This document shows, one piece after another, positions 1-8,117 of a DNA stretch of 17,876 bases (position 1 is its first letter; each line of letters starts with the position of its first letter). Both the position numbers and the translations under genes were made by a program. Below the pieces are notes generated by a model, which worked only from the letters and a program-made list of their open reading frames with translations, made no database searches and was not told the DNA's origin. This DNA comes from DAIRET01 sp036795455 (GTDB lineage: Bacteria; Bacteroidota; Ignavibacteria; Ignavibacteriales; Ignavibacteriaceae). The stretch is from the NCBI GenBank assembly GCA_036795455.1, contig DAIRET010000049.1, positions 1 to 17,876 of the forward strand, given 5' to 3'.

Positions 1-1296
1 AGTTGCTACTTCTCTGCCAAGCATGTCGTATACTTTTAGAGTAACAACCTCTCCCCTGCCCCTCTCCTTGCTAAGGAGAGGGGTATCGGGTGAGGTCGGT
101 ATAGAAAACCTTATCGTCGTTACAGGGTTAAATGGGTTAGGATAGTTTTGTGATAATTCAAAATTTAAAGGAATTGATGTATGTTCAATTTGAATAGAAT
201 TTGATAAAGTGTATTTGCCATCATAGTCTATTTGCTTTAGCCTGTAATAATATTTTTTGCTCTCAGCAGTTTTATCCGTTAGCGAGTAAACATTCTTTTC
301 GGTTGTGGTTCCTTTTCCTTTAACAAAACCAACTCTTACAAAACTATTGTTATCGTTACTTCTTTCAATTTCAAATCCGAGATTATTCAACTCAGTGGCT
401 GTTTCCCACTCAAGTAGTACACCTGTAGAAACACTTGATGCGGAAAAAGAGATTAACTCAACTGGAACAATAATCGGGATTTCCGAAATTATATTTACTT
501 CCAATCCCGGTATTGTATACGTGCCGTAATTTAGTAATGACAAATCTACAACCATACTGGGTGAAAGTTTTTTTACAATCCAATTACCTGGAGCAAACCA
601 TACCGAATCTTTCCTTGTAATTATGGGGACTGCAATCGGCGGAAATGGCGGCGGTAAAAGATTAACAAGATATGAGAGAGTTGCAGTTTCAACGAACTTC
701 TTACATGTAAACTCACCTATTTCAGTTGCTAAAAACTGGTCATTTAACCTTCTGCATTCAATTTCAAATCGCAACGGAAGCGTTAAAGTATCAACAGTTA
801 CAGTTGAATCATACTGAAAAATTGTATAATCAGAATTTACAGCTTGCTGGAACTTGTAATACGCATACCAGTTTTCGAAGGATTGCAATGTATTATAAAA
901 ACTTAATAAACCGGTGATATATGAGCCCATACCCGAAGTATCGAAATTCGCAAGAATTGAATCAAAGCTCATCATTTTGAAATAAAGATTTGCAATGCTC
1001 CCGTTCAAATTGATGTAATTCGTATCAATATAAGGTTGTTGTTTTATTGTCTCTGCCTGACCGGCTTTTGAAAGGATAAATTTTGCCGGCAGTTGATTAA
1101 AAACGGCTTCCGCCGCTAATGAATCTATTTTGTAACTTGCTGATGAGTTTACCGGATTATTGAGTGTGTCAAGCTGTATCAGTTTATATTTCCATACATA
1201 TCCTAAAGACTGGGGGAAATAGTCTTGCGCTTGCTGCGGGAATAGGAATAAATTACAAAGAAAAAACAGAACAAAAATTCTTAAAAGCATTTTCAT
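1..1296 (-). CDS. Secreted protein with type IX secretion C-terminal sorting tail (3' end outside window)
   Basis: The reading frame is open for 432 codons from ATG at 1296 to the left edge, with no stop, so the C-terminus is missing. Residues 1-22 form a basic, hydrophobic signal peptide (MKMLLRIFVLFFLC...). Residues 23-275 resemble no family I know. Residues about 279-375 (VELISFSA...LLEWETATELNNLGFEIERS...YYYRLKQIDYDG) are the beta-sandwich module that commonly precedes the sorting tail in this group. Residues 383-432 are the tail itself: QNYPNPFNP at 383-391, FSIPTS, then VTLKVYDMLGREVAT. Proteins of this kind cross the inner membrane by Sec and the outer membrane by the T9SS, and are released or anchored at the surface. 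The tail is interrupted by about 16 residues encoded by a palindromic repeat (see the repeat at 47-96). A lipoprotein gene lies 48 bases upstream on the same strand. Export is well supported; the function is unknown. Confidence 0.85.
   Translation of the reverse strand, partial: MKMLLRIFVLFFLCNLFLFPQQAQDYFPQSLGYVWKYKLIQLDTLNNPVNSSASYKIDSLAAEAVFNQLPAKFILSKAGQAETIKQQPYIDTNYINLNGSIANLYFKMMSFDSILANFDTSGMGSYITGLLSFYNTLQSFENWYAYYKFQQAVNSDYTIFQYDSTVTVDTLTLPLRFEIECRRLNDQFLATEIGEFTCKKFVETATLSYLVNLLPPPFPPIAVPIITRKDSVWFAPGNWIVKKLSPSMVVDLSLLNYGTYTIPGLEVNIISEIPIIVPVELISFSASSVSTGVLLEWETATELNNLGFEIERSNDNNSFVRVGFVKGKGTTTEKNVYSLTDKTAESKKYYYRLKQIDYDGKYTLSNSIQIEHTSIPLNFELSQNYPNPFNPVTTIRFSIPTSPDTPLLSKERGRGEVVTLKVYDMLGREVAT
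47..96. repeat. Nested palindromic element inserted in frame in a coding sequence
   Basis: The inner stem is a perfect 11-base inverted repeat, CCCCTCTCCTT at 59-69 and AAGGAGAGGGG at 73-83, around a 3-base loop (GCT). The outer arms, ACCTCTCCC at 47-55 and GGGTGAGGT at 88-96, pair with one mismatch. The element is much richer in G+C than its surroundings. Read on the minus strand within the host gene it encodes roughly SPDTPLLSKERGRGEV (residues 402-417) and keeps the frame. The conserved sorting-tail text continues on both sides (FSIPTS before, VTLKVYD after), which is why I call it an insertion. Its layout resembles dispersed palindromic elements found in many bacterial genomes. Only one copy is visible in this window. 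Confidence 0.8.
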
Positions 1297-1344
1297 AGAT
1301 CAATCCTAAAAACTTATTTTACTTACGTACAAATTACAACAATT

Positions 1345-1770
1345 TTATCCTAAAATTATAGAATGAATTTCAACATTAAAGATACCTGTAAAATCGAAGA
1401 ACTCAATTTCGATTGCTGCCGGTACATTATTGAACCCTAAAATATATTCAAACATTTCGTCTCTATTAAATAGATGAGTAACAACCTGGCTGCCGTCCTC
1501 TGCAATTAGATTTAACCTAACGCTTCCAAACTCGTAAAATGTCAAGCGGGAGTTCACTTTGAAAGCAGATGACTGGAAAGCCAAATCATCCTTTATTTTT
1601 ACAGTGTAATTTTCTGCATCAATGAGGAAGGTATAAAGTTTACTGTTTTTATTTTTAACAGGAGTATTTTTTTGACCAACCGGGCTGCCGGGAGCAACAA
1701 CATCCTCTCTGCATGTAAAAGTAAGAGTCAAAAAAAACAAACAAAGGATAAAGGCAGCTAACTGTTTCAT
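1345..1770 (-). CDS. Small putative lipoprotein of unknown function
   Basis: This is a 141-residue protein. Its N-terminus is a lipoprotein-like signal: MKQ, a hydrophobic stretch, then TLTFTC with Cys20 as the probable lipidated residue. The box is looser than the textbook L-A-G-C, as is common in Bacteroidota. Residues 21-40 are polar and low in complexity (REDVVAPGSPVGQKN...), as expected for a flexible linker. The rest alternates hydrophobic and polar residues (LYTFLIDAENYTVKIKDD; FEYILGFN; AIEIEFFDFTG), which suggests a small beta-rich domain. I recognise no family. It sits 48 bases upstream of the T9SS-exported protein on the same strand and may share its transcript. It is divergent from coaD across 151 bases. 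Export to the envelope is likely; the function is unknown. Confidence 0.7.
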   Translation of the reverse strand: MKQLAAFILCLFFLTLTFTCREDVVAPGSPVGQKNTPVKNKNSKLYTFLIDAENYTVKIKDDLAFQSSAFKVNSRLTFYEFGSVRLNLIAEDGSQVVTHLFNRDEMFEYILGFNNVPAAIEIEFFDFTGIFNVEIHSIILG

Positions 1771-1869
1771 CTTATTTCAGACTTGTTTTGAACATTTCAA
1801 AAATTCAGATTCTGTTGACGGTTAAATTAAACATCTACGGCAAATAAAAGAAATTAAATCTCTTTTCGC

Positions 1870-1877
1870 TATATTTG
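1870..1877 (+). promoter_or_regulatory. Possible Bacteroidota-type -7 box upstream of coaD
   Basis: TATATTTG matches the TAnnTTTG -7 consensus of the Bacteroidota primary sigma factor. It lies 45 bases before the coaD start codon, in the divergent region between the lipoprotein gene and the coaD run. No TTG/TTTG -33 element is seen 17-23 bases upstream, so only half of the promoter is supported. Confidence 0.35.
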
Positions 1878-1921
1878 GTATAAATCATTGATAAAATTAT
1901 CTCGGTACAAAACTTTTTGAT

Positions 1922-2404
1922 ATGAAACGAATTGCTACTTATCCCGGAACTTTTGACCCGGTAACAAACGGACATATAGATATTGTCAAAAGAACATGCG
2001 AACTATTCGACGGAGTAATTGTAACTGTTGCAAGGAACCCGGTTAAACAGCCATTATTCACTATTGAAGAACGGCTTTTTTTGCTGAAAGAAAGTTTGAA
2101 AGATTTTGAAAATGTGCATATAGAATCTTTCGACGGGTTGGTTGTTGACCATGCTCACTCCGTAGGTGCTGTTGCAATTATTAGAGGGTTGAGAGCTGTA
2201 AGTGATTTTGAGTATGAATTTCAAATGGCTTTAATGAACAGAAAACTTGCCAGCGACCTGACAACCGTTTTTCTTATGCCGAATGAAAAATATACTTATC
2301 TCAATTCCTCTATTGTCAGAAACCTTGCCGGGTTTAATTCAGATGTTAGTGAGTTTGTCCCGAAAGTTGTACAGGATGCGCTTAAAAGGAAATTTGGTAA
2401 ATAG
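1922..2404 (+). CDS. coaD: Phosphopantetheine adenylyltransferase
   Basis: This enzyme joins ATP and 4'-phosphopantetheine to make dephospho-CoA, the fourth step of CoA synthesis, in the cytosol. The 160-residue length is normal for bacterial CoaD. The nucleotidyltransferase signature is intact: YPGTFDPVTNGH at 7-18, with Thr10 and His18 at the catalytic T/HxGH positions. RGLRAVSDFEYE is nearly identical to the E. coli segment. NSSIVRNLA near the C-terminal third corresponds to the ISSSxVR/K motif that contacts ATP phosphates. The start at ATG 1922 places the motif at its usual distance from the N-terminus. No clear Shine-Dalgarno site precedes it. It is the first gene of a four-gene run; the next gene begins 35 bases after its stop. 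Confidence 0.96.
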   Translation: MKRIATYPGTFDPVTNGHIDIVKRTCELFDGVIVTVARNPVKQPLFTIEERLFLLKESLKDFENVHIESFDGLVVDHAHSVGAVAIIRGLRAVSDFEYEFQMALMNRKLASDLTTVFLMPNEKYTYLNSSIVRNLAGFNSDVSEFVPKVVQDALKRKFGK

Positions 2405-2424
2405 TATTATTCTCTCAATATTAT

Positions 2425-2431
2425 GAAAGGG
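2425..2431 (+). promoter_or_regulatory. Ribosome binding site deciding a TTG start
   Basis: GAAAGGG lies 8 bases before the TTG at 2440. It supports that codon as the aminotransferase start, since the only nearby ATG (2423) opens a four-codon dead end. Confidence 0.6.
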
Positions 2432-2439
2432 TTTTAGAT

Positions 2440-3633
2440 TTGAATAACTTCTCCGCAATCGTATCTTCTGTTGAAGAAAGCAGAACATTATCAATTACCG
2501 CACTAATAAAAAAATTAAAATCAGAAGGAAAAGACGTACTCAGTTTCAGTGCAGGCGAGCCGGATTTCAACACACCGGATTATATTAAAGAAGCAGCTAT
2601 CGAAGCAATTAAAAACAATTTTACCCGTTATACCGCTAACGAAGGCTACCCCGAATTAGTGAAAGCAGTAATTAAAAAATTCAAAGATGATAACGGACTC
2701 CTGTTTGAACCGGCTAATATTCTTGTCTCAAACGGAGCAAAGCATTCAATATTTAATTTGATACTTGCAATATGTAACCCCGGCGATGAAGTTGTTTTTC
2801 AATCACCTTACTGGGTTAGCTACCCTGAAATAGTTAAACTTGCGGGAGCAGTCCCTGTGGTTATAGACGCTGATGTAAATCAAGAGTATAAAATTACTCC
2901 CGCACAATTGGAAGCAGCAATTACACCTAAAACAAAAGCATTCATAATGAACTCACCTTCAAATCCTACCGGTGCTGTTTATTCCGAAAAAGAGATAATG
3001 GCGTTTTGTGAAGTAATGAAGGAAAAAGATATTTATATAATCTCCGATGAGATTTACGAGAAAATAATTTTTGACGGAGAAAAACATCTTCCAATAGCAT
3101 CGGTTCCATGTATGAAAGAAAAAACAATAACTGTAAACGGCGTTAGTAAGGCATACGCTATGACAGGTTGGAGAATTGGGTTTGCCGCCGGAAATAAAGA
3201 GATAATTCGACTTGCAAGAAATCTGCAAAGCCACTCTACTTCAAATGCGTCATCTGTATCGCAAGCTGCCACTGTAGCAGCATTAAACGGAAGCAGCGTA
3301 GAAATTGATCGAATGGTTGCCGAGTTCCAAAAAAGAAGAGATTATATTGTTAAAGGTTTAAATGAAATTCCCGGAATAAAATGCCCTACTCCCAAAGGTG
3401 CTTTTTATGCATTTTTTGATGTCAGCAGCTATTACAGTAAGGAATTTAACGGTGAATCAATTAACGATTCTACATCCTTCTGCAACTATTTGTTGAAAGA
3501 AGTGAACGTCGGTTTGGTCCCGGGAATTGCTTTCGGAAACGACAAGTGCGTTCGTATGTCATACGCTTGCTCTATGGAAGAGATTAAAGAAGGATTACTA
3601 CGAATGAAAAATGGTTTGGAGAAGATAGGTTAA
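2440..3633 (+). CDS. PLP-dependent aspartate aminotransferase (class I)
   Basis: This 397-residue protein is the usual size for class I/subgroup Ib aspartate transaminases, which exchange the amino group between aspartate and 2-oxoglutarate (some members also act on prephenate). Visible family residues are SNPTG with Asn175, SDEIYE with Asp203 (pyridine nitrogen) and Tyr206, the Schiff-base Lys237 in NGVSKAYAMTGWRIGF, and Arg372 in CVRMSYACS, which binds the substrate carboxylate. The N-terminal SFSAGEPDFNTP is also typical. The start is TTG at 2440: an upstream ATG at 2423 hits a stop after three codons, and GAAAGGG at 2425-2431 gives a well-placed ribosome site. It lies 35 bases after coaD and 19 before the peptidase gene. 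Exact substrate range cannot be read from sequence, so no symbol is assigned. Confidence 0.93.
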   Translation: MNNFSAIVSSVEESRTLSITALIKKLKSEGKDVLSFSAGEPDFNTPDYIKEAAIEAIKNNFTRYTANEGYPELVKAVIKKFKDDNGLLFEPANILVSNGAKHSIFNLILAICNPGDEVVFQSPYWVSYPEIVKLAGAVPVVIDADVNQEYKITPAQLEAAITPKTKAFIMNSPSNPTGAVYSEKEIMAFCEVMKEKDIYIISDEIYEKIIFDGEKHLPIASVPCMKEKTITVNGVSKAYAMTGWRIGFAAGNKEIIRLARNLQSHSTSNASSVSQAATVAALNGSSVEIDRMVAEFQKRRDYIVKGLNEIPGIKCPTPKGAFYAFFDVSSYYSKEFNGESINDSTSFCNYLLKEVNVGLVPGIAFGNDKCVRMSYACSMEEIKEGLLRMKNGLEKIG

Positions 3634-3652
3634 TTTTAGGTGAAATTGAGAT

Positions 3653-4780
3653 ATGAATAAAACAGTGATTTGTACATTTTTTTTTACAATAATAATGAAC
3701 ACTTTTTCATTTTCACAGTCCGGTCGAATCAGCGATTTCGGTATAAAAATCGGAGTTTATGAAACCGGGAAAAATAATGCAATTACCGATGTTGCCGGTG
3801 TAAAAGTAGGGCAAACAACTTTAATTGAAGGAGATAATATTCGTACCGGTGTAACTGCCATTCTGCCGTACGAAGGAAATATCTTTCAAAATAAAATTCC
3901 TGCTGCAATCTATATTGCAAATGGTTTCGGTAAATTAGCCGGTTATAGCCAGGTTGAAGAACTTGGAGAAATTGAAACTCCGATCATTCTTACAAATACA
4001 TTATCGGTACCTACGGCAGCGGATGCTTTAATTGATTTCACTCTTTCCTTCAAAGAAAACAATAATGTTCGTTCGGTTAATCCTGTTGTCGGGGAAACAA
4101 ACGACGGTCAATTAAATGATATCCGGGGAAGGCACGTTACAAAACAACATGTACTTGATGCAATCAAGAATGCCAAACAGGGTGTTGTTGAAGAAGGATG
4201 CGTTGGAGCCGGAACCGGGACTATCTGCTTCGGGTTCAAAGGAGGTATCGGAACTGCGTCAAGAAAAATTAGTGATGCAGACGGCGGTTATACGGTTGGA
4301 GTTTTAGTTCAAACAAACTATGGAGGTGATTTAACAATTGCCGGCGTGCCAATCGGAAGAGAATTACAAAAGAAAGAGACTGAGAATTCAGGAGACGGCT
4401 CATGTATGATTGTAGTTGCTACTGATGCACCTATTACATCAAGAAACTTAAAACGACTTGCAAGACGAGCAATGTTCGGTCTGGCTAAAACAGGCGGCAA
4501 CTGCTCCAACGGAAGTGGTGAATATGTAATTGCTTTTTCTACTAATGAAGAAATGCGTATTTCATATTTACGCGGAACAAAGTTCTACGTTGAAAATAAA
4601 GAATTACGTAACGACAGGATGACCCCGCTGTTTGAAGCAGTTATTGAAGCAACGGAAGAAGCTATTCTGAATTCTATTTTCCAGGCAAAAACAACAAACG
4701 GGCAAAACGGGTACTCGGTTCCTTCTCTGCCAATAAGGGAAACACTGGAAATCCTGAAATCTTACACAGTTATAAAGTAA
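3653..4780 (+). CDS. P1 (DmpA/S58) family peptidase, exported
   Basis: This 375-residue protein belongs to the L-aminopeptidase/D-esterase (DmpA) family of self-processing N-terminal-nucleophile hydrolases. Residues 1-22 are a signal peptide (MNKTVICTFFF...FSFSQ), placing it in the periplasm or envelope. The mature part begins with the family pattern ISDFGIKIGVYETGKNNAITDVAGVKVGQTT. The segments GAGTGTICFGFKGGIGTASR and TNYGGDLTIAGVPIG are family-typical. The predicted autocleavage site and nucleophile is Gly287-Ser288 in NCSNGSGEY; cleavage there would free Ser288 as the N-terminus of the small subunit. Family members release N-terminal residues from peptides, amides or esters, some preferring D-amino acids. 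Neighbours are an aminotransferase (19 bases upstream) and an Asp/Glu racemase (30 bases downstream), which fits peptide-derived amino-acid use. The precise substrate is not known. Confidence 0.9.
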   Translation: MNKTVICTFFFTIIMNTFSFSQSGRISDFGIKIGVYETGKNNAITDVAGVKVGQTTLIEGDNIRTGVTAILPYEGNIFQNKIPAAIYIANGFGKLAGYSQVEELGEIETPIILTNTLSVPTAADALIDFTLSFKENNNVRSVNPVVGETNDGQLNDIRGRHVTKQHVLDAIKNAKQGVVEEGCVGAGTGTICFGFKGGIGTASRKISDADGGYTVGVLVQTNYGGDLTIAGVPIGRELQKKETENSGDGSCMIVVATDAPITSRNLKRLARRAMFGLAKTGGNCSNGSGEYVIAFSTNEEMRISYLRGTKFYVENKELRNDRMTPLFEAVIEATEEAILNSIFQAKTTNGQNGYSVPSLPIRETLEILKSYTVIK

Positions 4781-4810
4781 TTACTAAATTATTGAAAGGT
4801 TATTTAGAAT

Positions 4811-5548
4811 ATGAAAAATAAACCTTTAGTTGGAATATTAGGAGGGATGGGGACTTTCTCCGGGTTATATTTTCAAAATCTTTTCTTCGAAGTCTGTACT
4901 AAAAACGGAGCATCCGGCGACCAAAACTACCCGGAATGGGTTTATTTGAATGCCAGTCTTGCACCGGATAGAACAGCAGCGATTAATAAAAAAGGAGATT
5001 CACCTGTTCCCTATCTCGTTTCTCAATTAAAAAAAATGGAATCTATTGGAGTAGAAATTGTCGTTGTTACATGCAATACTGCTCACGCTTTTTTTAAAGA
5101 GATAAAACAGGAAGTATCTCTTCCGTGGATTCACCTCCCTTATGAAACAGTTATAGAAGTTATGAAGAAGCAAATCAAATCTATAGGTATAGTCGGAACT
5201 GAAGGTACGCGCTATAGTGGTATTTACAGAAACGCTCTTCAGAAAGCCGGGGTTGAAGTAATTGAACCGGATGAAGAATCTCAAAAATTATTAATGTCCG
5301 CTATTTATGATGAAGAGTTCGGAATTAAACATACAGGTTCGGTACCAAGTGAAAAAGCGAAAGTATTAATTAAAGGTGTGATCAACGAAATGAAAGTTAG
5401 TTCGGTTCTATCAGGTTGCACCGAGTTATCACTTGCTTTTTCATCAATGAATTCTAATCTGCAACTCTTCGACCCGATGGAAATAGCTGCACAATCATTA
5501 TTTGATTTTTGGAGTGGAAAACGCTCTGTCGAAAGCTTTATTCAATAA
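4811..5548 (+). CDS. Aspartate/glutamate racemase family protein
   Basis: This 245-residue cytosolic protein is of the cofactor-independent Asp/Glu racemase fold, in which two cysteines act as acid and base across a pseudo-symmetric site. Both are present: Cys88 in VVTCNTAH and Cys203 in LSGCTELSL. The N-terminal glycine-rich GILGGMGTFSG is characteristic. The length and the GGMG start fit aspartate (RacD-like) racemases and YgeA-type broad racemases better than MurI glutamate racemase. That remains a judgement, so no symbol is given. AAAGG at 4795-4799 is a reasonable ribosome site for ATG 4811. It is the last gene of the coaD run, and its stop codon touches that of the convergent aroE with no bases between them. 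Confidence 0.87.
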   Translation: MKNKPLVGILGGMGTFSGLYFQNLFFEVCTKNGASGDQNYPEWVYLNASLAPDRTAAINKKGDSPVPYLVSQLKKMESIGVEIVVVTCNTAHAFFKEIKQEVSLPWIHLPYETVIEVMKKQIKSIGIVGTEGTRYSGIYRNALQKAGVEVIEPDEESQKLLMSAIYDEEFGIKHTGSVPSEKAKVLIKGVINEMKVSSVLSGCTELSLAFSSMNSNLQLFDPMEIAAQSLFDFWSGKRSVESFIQ

Positions 5549-5567
5549 TCAAGTATTTAAATAAGCT
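5534..5567. repeat. Imperfect hairpin across the racemase/aroE stop codons
   Basis: AGCTTTATT (5534-5542) can pair with AATAAGCT (5560-5567) with one bulged T, around a 17-base loop containing both stop codons. It may act as a two-way transcription end where the two genes leave no spacer. It lacks a clean U-tract, so terminator function is only suggested. Confidence 0.35.
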
Positions 5568-6421
5568 GTTATCACATCTGATATTTTATCAACAGGCATT
5601 TCGTGGTTTGTCCACAACTCAAAAGATTTAGCTGCCTGGTAAACAAGCGTTTTAATTCCGTTTACTGCAATAGCACCTTCCGATTCAGCAAGCTTAAGAA
5701 GCTTTGTTTTCGTTGGGTTGTAAATCAAATCGAAAACCAACTGTTCTTTTACAAAAACACTTGACTGTGTTATAATCGAATCATCAATTTCAGGAAACAT
5801 TCCAACCGAGGTTGCATTAATTATTGCTGCGGAATTTTTCAGTACATCCAATAATTCAGGTGGAAACAATTCATATACTTTAAACTGATCGTATTTCATC
5901 TTCTCGGAGAAATAGCTTCTAATTGTCTCTGCTCTTTGCTCGGTTCTATTTACAATATTAATTCTTGATGGTTTTATATATCTTATAAGTACATAAATAA
6001 CAGCACGGGCAGAACCGCCGGAGCCGAGAACTGTAACTTCATTACCGGTTAAACTTTCTATAAAAGGTAATAGAGTTTCAATTATCCCCGCAGCGTCTGT
6101 ATTGTAACCGACAAGTTTACCCATATCATTCACGATTGTATTAATCGAGCCTATGATACTTGCTTCTTCAGAAAGATTATTCATATAACCGAGAATAGAC
6201 TCTTTGTGAGGAATAGTAACATTAAAGCCTTTTATTCCGAGTGCCACCATCCCTTTGATCGCATTTTTCAATGAAGATGAAGGAACATCAAACGGAAGGT
6301 AGATGTATTCCAGACCGAGCATCTCGGATGCAATATTATGAATTAACGGTGAATAACTCTGCTTTATCGGATGCCCGATCAAACCTAAAAGTTTTGTATT
6401 GTTATGAAGGGAATTTTTCAT
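5549..6421 (-). CDS. aroE: Shikimate dehydrogenase
   Basis: AroE reduces 3-dehydroshikimate to shikimate with NADPH, in the pathway to chorismate and aromatic amino acids. At 290 residues it is slightly longer than the E. coli enzyme. The substrate site is visible: KQSYSPLIHN near residues 20-29, catalytic Lys73 in FNVTIPHKES and Asp109 in GYNTDAAG. The NADP-binding Rossmann motif is VLGSGGSARAV, followed by NIVNRTEQRA, whose NRT text is typical of NADP-preferring members. NATSVGMFPEID follows, and YQAAKSFELW near the C-terminus is the usual YQA-Q/K-FELW helix. ATG 6421 gives a normal N-terminus (LLGLIGHPI...). The TPR gene ends 36 bases upstream on the same strand, so the two are probably co-transcribed. 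Confidence 0.95.
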   Translation of the reverse strand: MKNSLHNNTKLLGLIGHPIKQSYSPLIHNIASEMLGLEYIYLPFDVPSSSLKNAIKGMVALGIKGFNVTIPHKESILGYMNNLSEEASIIGSINTIVNDMGKLVGYNTDAAGIIETLLPFIESLTGNEVTVLGSGGSARAVIYVLIRYIKPSRINIVNRTEQRAETIRSYFSEKMKYDQFKVYELFPPELLDVLKNSAAIINATSVGMFPEIDDSIITQSSVFVKEQLVFDLIYNPTKTKLLKLAESEGAIAVNGIKTLVYQAAKSFELWTNHEMPVDKISDVITAYLNT

Positions 6422-6457
6422 GCCCTGACTCTTTTTCTTTTTTTAGTTTAAACATAA

Positions 6458-7894
6458 TTAGGAGATTAATAACTTTTTATCTTCCATGAACACTTTAAAC
6501 AACTTGGAAGTGTAAACAACAGGGAAAGATTTAGCAAATTTATCAATCAGTTTTACATCTAACGTCATTGCTCTTTTTAAGTAATATATTCCGTGTTTGT
6601 ATATCCCTTTCCTGAAGTAAATTTCCGAAAGCGAATAGTAACAAATCGGGTTCTTAGGTTGAATGATTAAAACCTGGAAAAATATTTCAACAGCTTTATC
6701 AAGATTATTTATCTTCACAAAGCATGAAGCCAGTTCGGTAAGATGAAATGTATTCCCCGGATCTTTTTTAATAAGATTAACCAGTTTATTAATCCTTAAA
6801 ATAACTTTTTCGTCAATACTCGTCTCGGATTCATCTATCTTATTCCAGATGATATCTGAAAAATAGTTTGTTGCTAATGCTTTTCCGAAATCTTTTATCG
6901 CAGATTTCGTATTACCCATTTTATACGAACAAAAACCTCTGCCGAGATAGGCTTCATGGTACTGGTCGTCTCTTTTTATAGCTCTTGAATAGTACTTTCT
7001 TGCAACGTCATATTTTTCCATCTCGTCGTAGATGGTAGCGATGTTATAAAAAGCGGCTTCGTCATCTTTTTCAATTTCAAGAACTTTCTGAAAACATTCA
7101 ATTCCTTTTTCATACCTTCCGAGGTCTGCAAACAGGTTCCCAAGATTAAACCATGCATCGGAAAAATAGTCATCGATTGCAACGGCAAGTTCATAACTGT
7201 CGATAGCTTTTTCGAATTGCTCAAGGTTTTCAAGTACTATTCCACGGTTAAACCACCCAACTTCGCAGTTGGGTTCAAGATCAAGATACTGGTTGTAGAT
7301 ATTTAATGCCGCACTAAAGTTGCCTTCGTATTCGTAGCAAATGGCAAGCTGGAAGTAAGCATCTGAAAATTCAGGGTCTATTTTAATTGCCGATTCAAGG
7401 TATTCAACTGCTTTGGCAAACATTCCTTTTTGCTGGAAAAGTTTGGCAAACCTGAAGTAAATCATCTCGTTTTTCGGTTCAATGTCCAATGCGCGGTTTA
7501 GAGTCTCTTTTGCTTCTTCATAGTCTTTAAGGCTTATTTGCACCGAGGCTTTTTCAATTAATGCTTCTACATCTCCCGGGTTATAGGATAAAGCTCTGTC
7601 AATGCTTTTCAACGCTTTCCGTTTTTGTTTTAAATGAGAAAGACATATTCCCCGGTTCAGCCATAATTCCGAATCATAGGGAGATATTTTTAAAATACTT
7701 TCAATAAGAAGCAACGCGTCTTTATATCTCATACTTTCGATGCATTCTTCTGCCGTCTCTTCCAAAAAAGATTTGTTCATAAAAGCATTCCCCTCTCTAA
7801 TAATTTCCTTACAAGTTTTTATGTTAGAAAGGAGGTCGCGGCTCTGTAGAGATTCGTTCTCGTTATTAGAGTATTCTGAATCAAAAAAAGACAT
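6458..7894 (-). CDS. Tetratricopeptide repeat (TPR) protein
   Basis: This 478-residue protein is built almost wholly of TPR units. About eight consecutive 34-residue repeats run from residue ~50 to ~330 (for example DAYFQLAICYEYEGNFSAAL, AWFNLGNLFADLGRYEKGIE, AAFYNIATIYDEMEKYDVAR). After a linker of about 45 residues there are roughly two more (HLTELASCFVKINNLDKAVE, CYYSLSEIYFRKGIYKHGIY). The first 40 residues are acidic and polar with no signal peptide or membrane segment, so it is probably cytosolic. The tail (FPVVYTSKLFKVFMED) is not a repeat. TPR arrays bind partner proteins; nothing identifies the partner. TTTAGGAAAAAA just before the ATG at 7894 is a weak to fair ribosome site. It is followed by aroE, but a functional link to the shikimate pathway is not implied. 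Confidence 0.9.
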   Translation of the reverse strand: MSFFDSEYSNNENESLQSRDLLSNIKTCKEIIREGNAFMNKSFLEETAEECIESMRYKDALLLIESILKISPYDSELWLNRGICLSHLKQKRKALKSIDRALSYNPGDVEALIEKASVQISLKDYEEAKETLNRALDIEPKNEMIYFRFAKLFQQKGMFAKAVEYLESAIKIDPEFSDAYFQLAICYEYEGNFSAALNIYNQYLDLEPNCEVGWFNRGIVLENLEQFEKAIDSYELAVAIDDYFSDAWFNLGNLFADLGRYEKGIECFQKVLEIEKDDEAAFYNIATIYDEMEKYDVARKYYSRAIKRDDQYHEAYLGRGFCSYKMGNTKSAIKDFGKALATNYFSDIIWNKIDESETSIDEKVILRINKLVNLIKKDPGNTFHLTELASCFVKINNLDKAVEIFFQVLIIQPKNPICYYSLSEIYFRKGIYKHGIYYLKRAMTLDVKLIDKFAKSFPVVYTSKLFKVFMEDKKLLIS

Positions 7895-8000
7895 TTTTTT
7901 CCTAAATGTTAGAAATCTGGTTTAGAATCTATGACTAAATAAAAAGAAAATCAAGTTGATTATGAAGGATATATTTTTAAGAGAAACAGCGGAGTGAGCC

Positions 8001-8072
8001 AAAAAGTAGTAATTTTGTCGAAATTGCAAATAACTTCTTATTTACATAAAAATACTATTAAAACTACTTTTT
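8001..8072. repeat. Spaced 10-base perfect inverted repeat in the sucC/TPR spacer
   Basis: AAAAAGTAGT (8001-8010) and ACTACTTTTT (8063-8072) are exact reverse complements 52 bases apart, in the 223-base non-coding stretch between the TPR gene start and the sucC stop. It could be two operator half-sites or a long-range stem. In AT-rich DNA chance is a serious alternative. No promoter with both boxes was found in this stretch. Confidence 0.3.
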
Positions 8073-8117
8073 AATACACCCCGGTAAAACAAAAAAGCCG
8101 GTTAGCTGTTTAATAAC

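Noticed and set aside
305..917. Short plus-strand frames in the first kilobase
   Set aside because: They are shadows of the long minus-strand T9SS protein frame, which is open for the full 432 codons and carries conserved motifs.
8075..8117. Possible terminator after sucC (CCGG repeats around a T-rich stretch)
   Set aside because: Only a 4-base stem with a 13-base loop can form, which is too weak to call.
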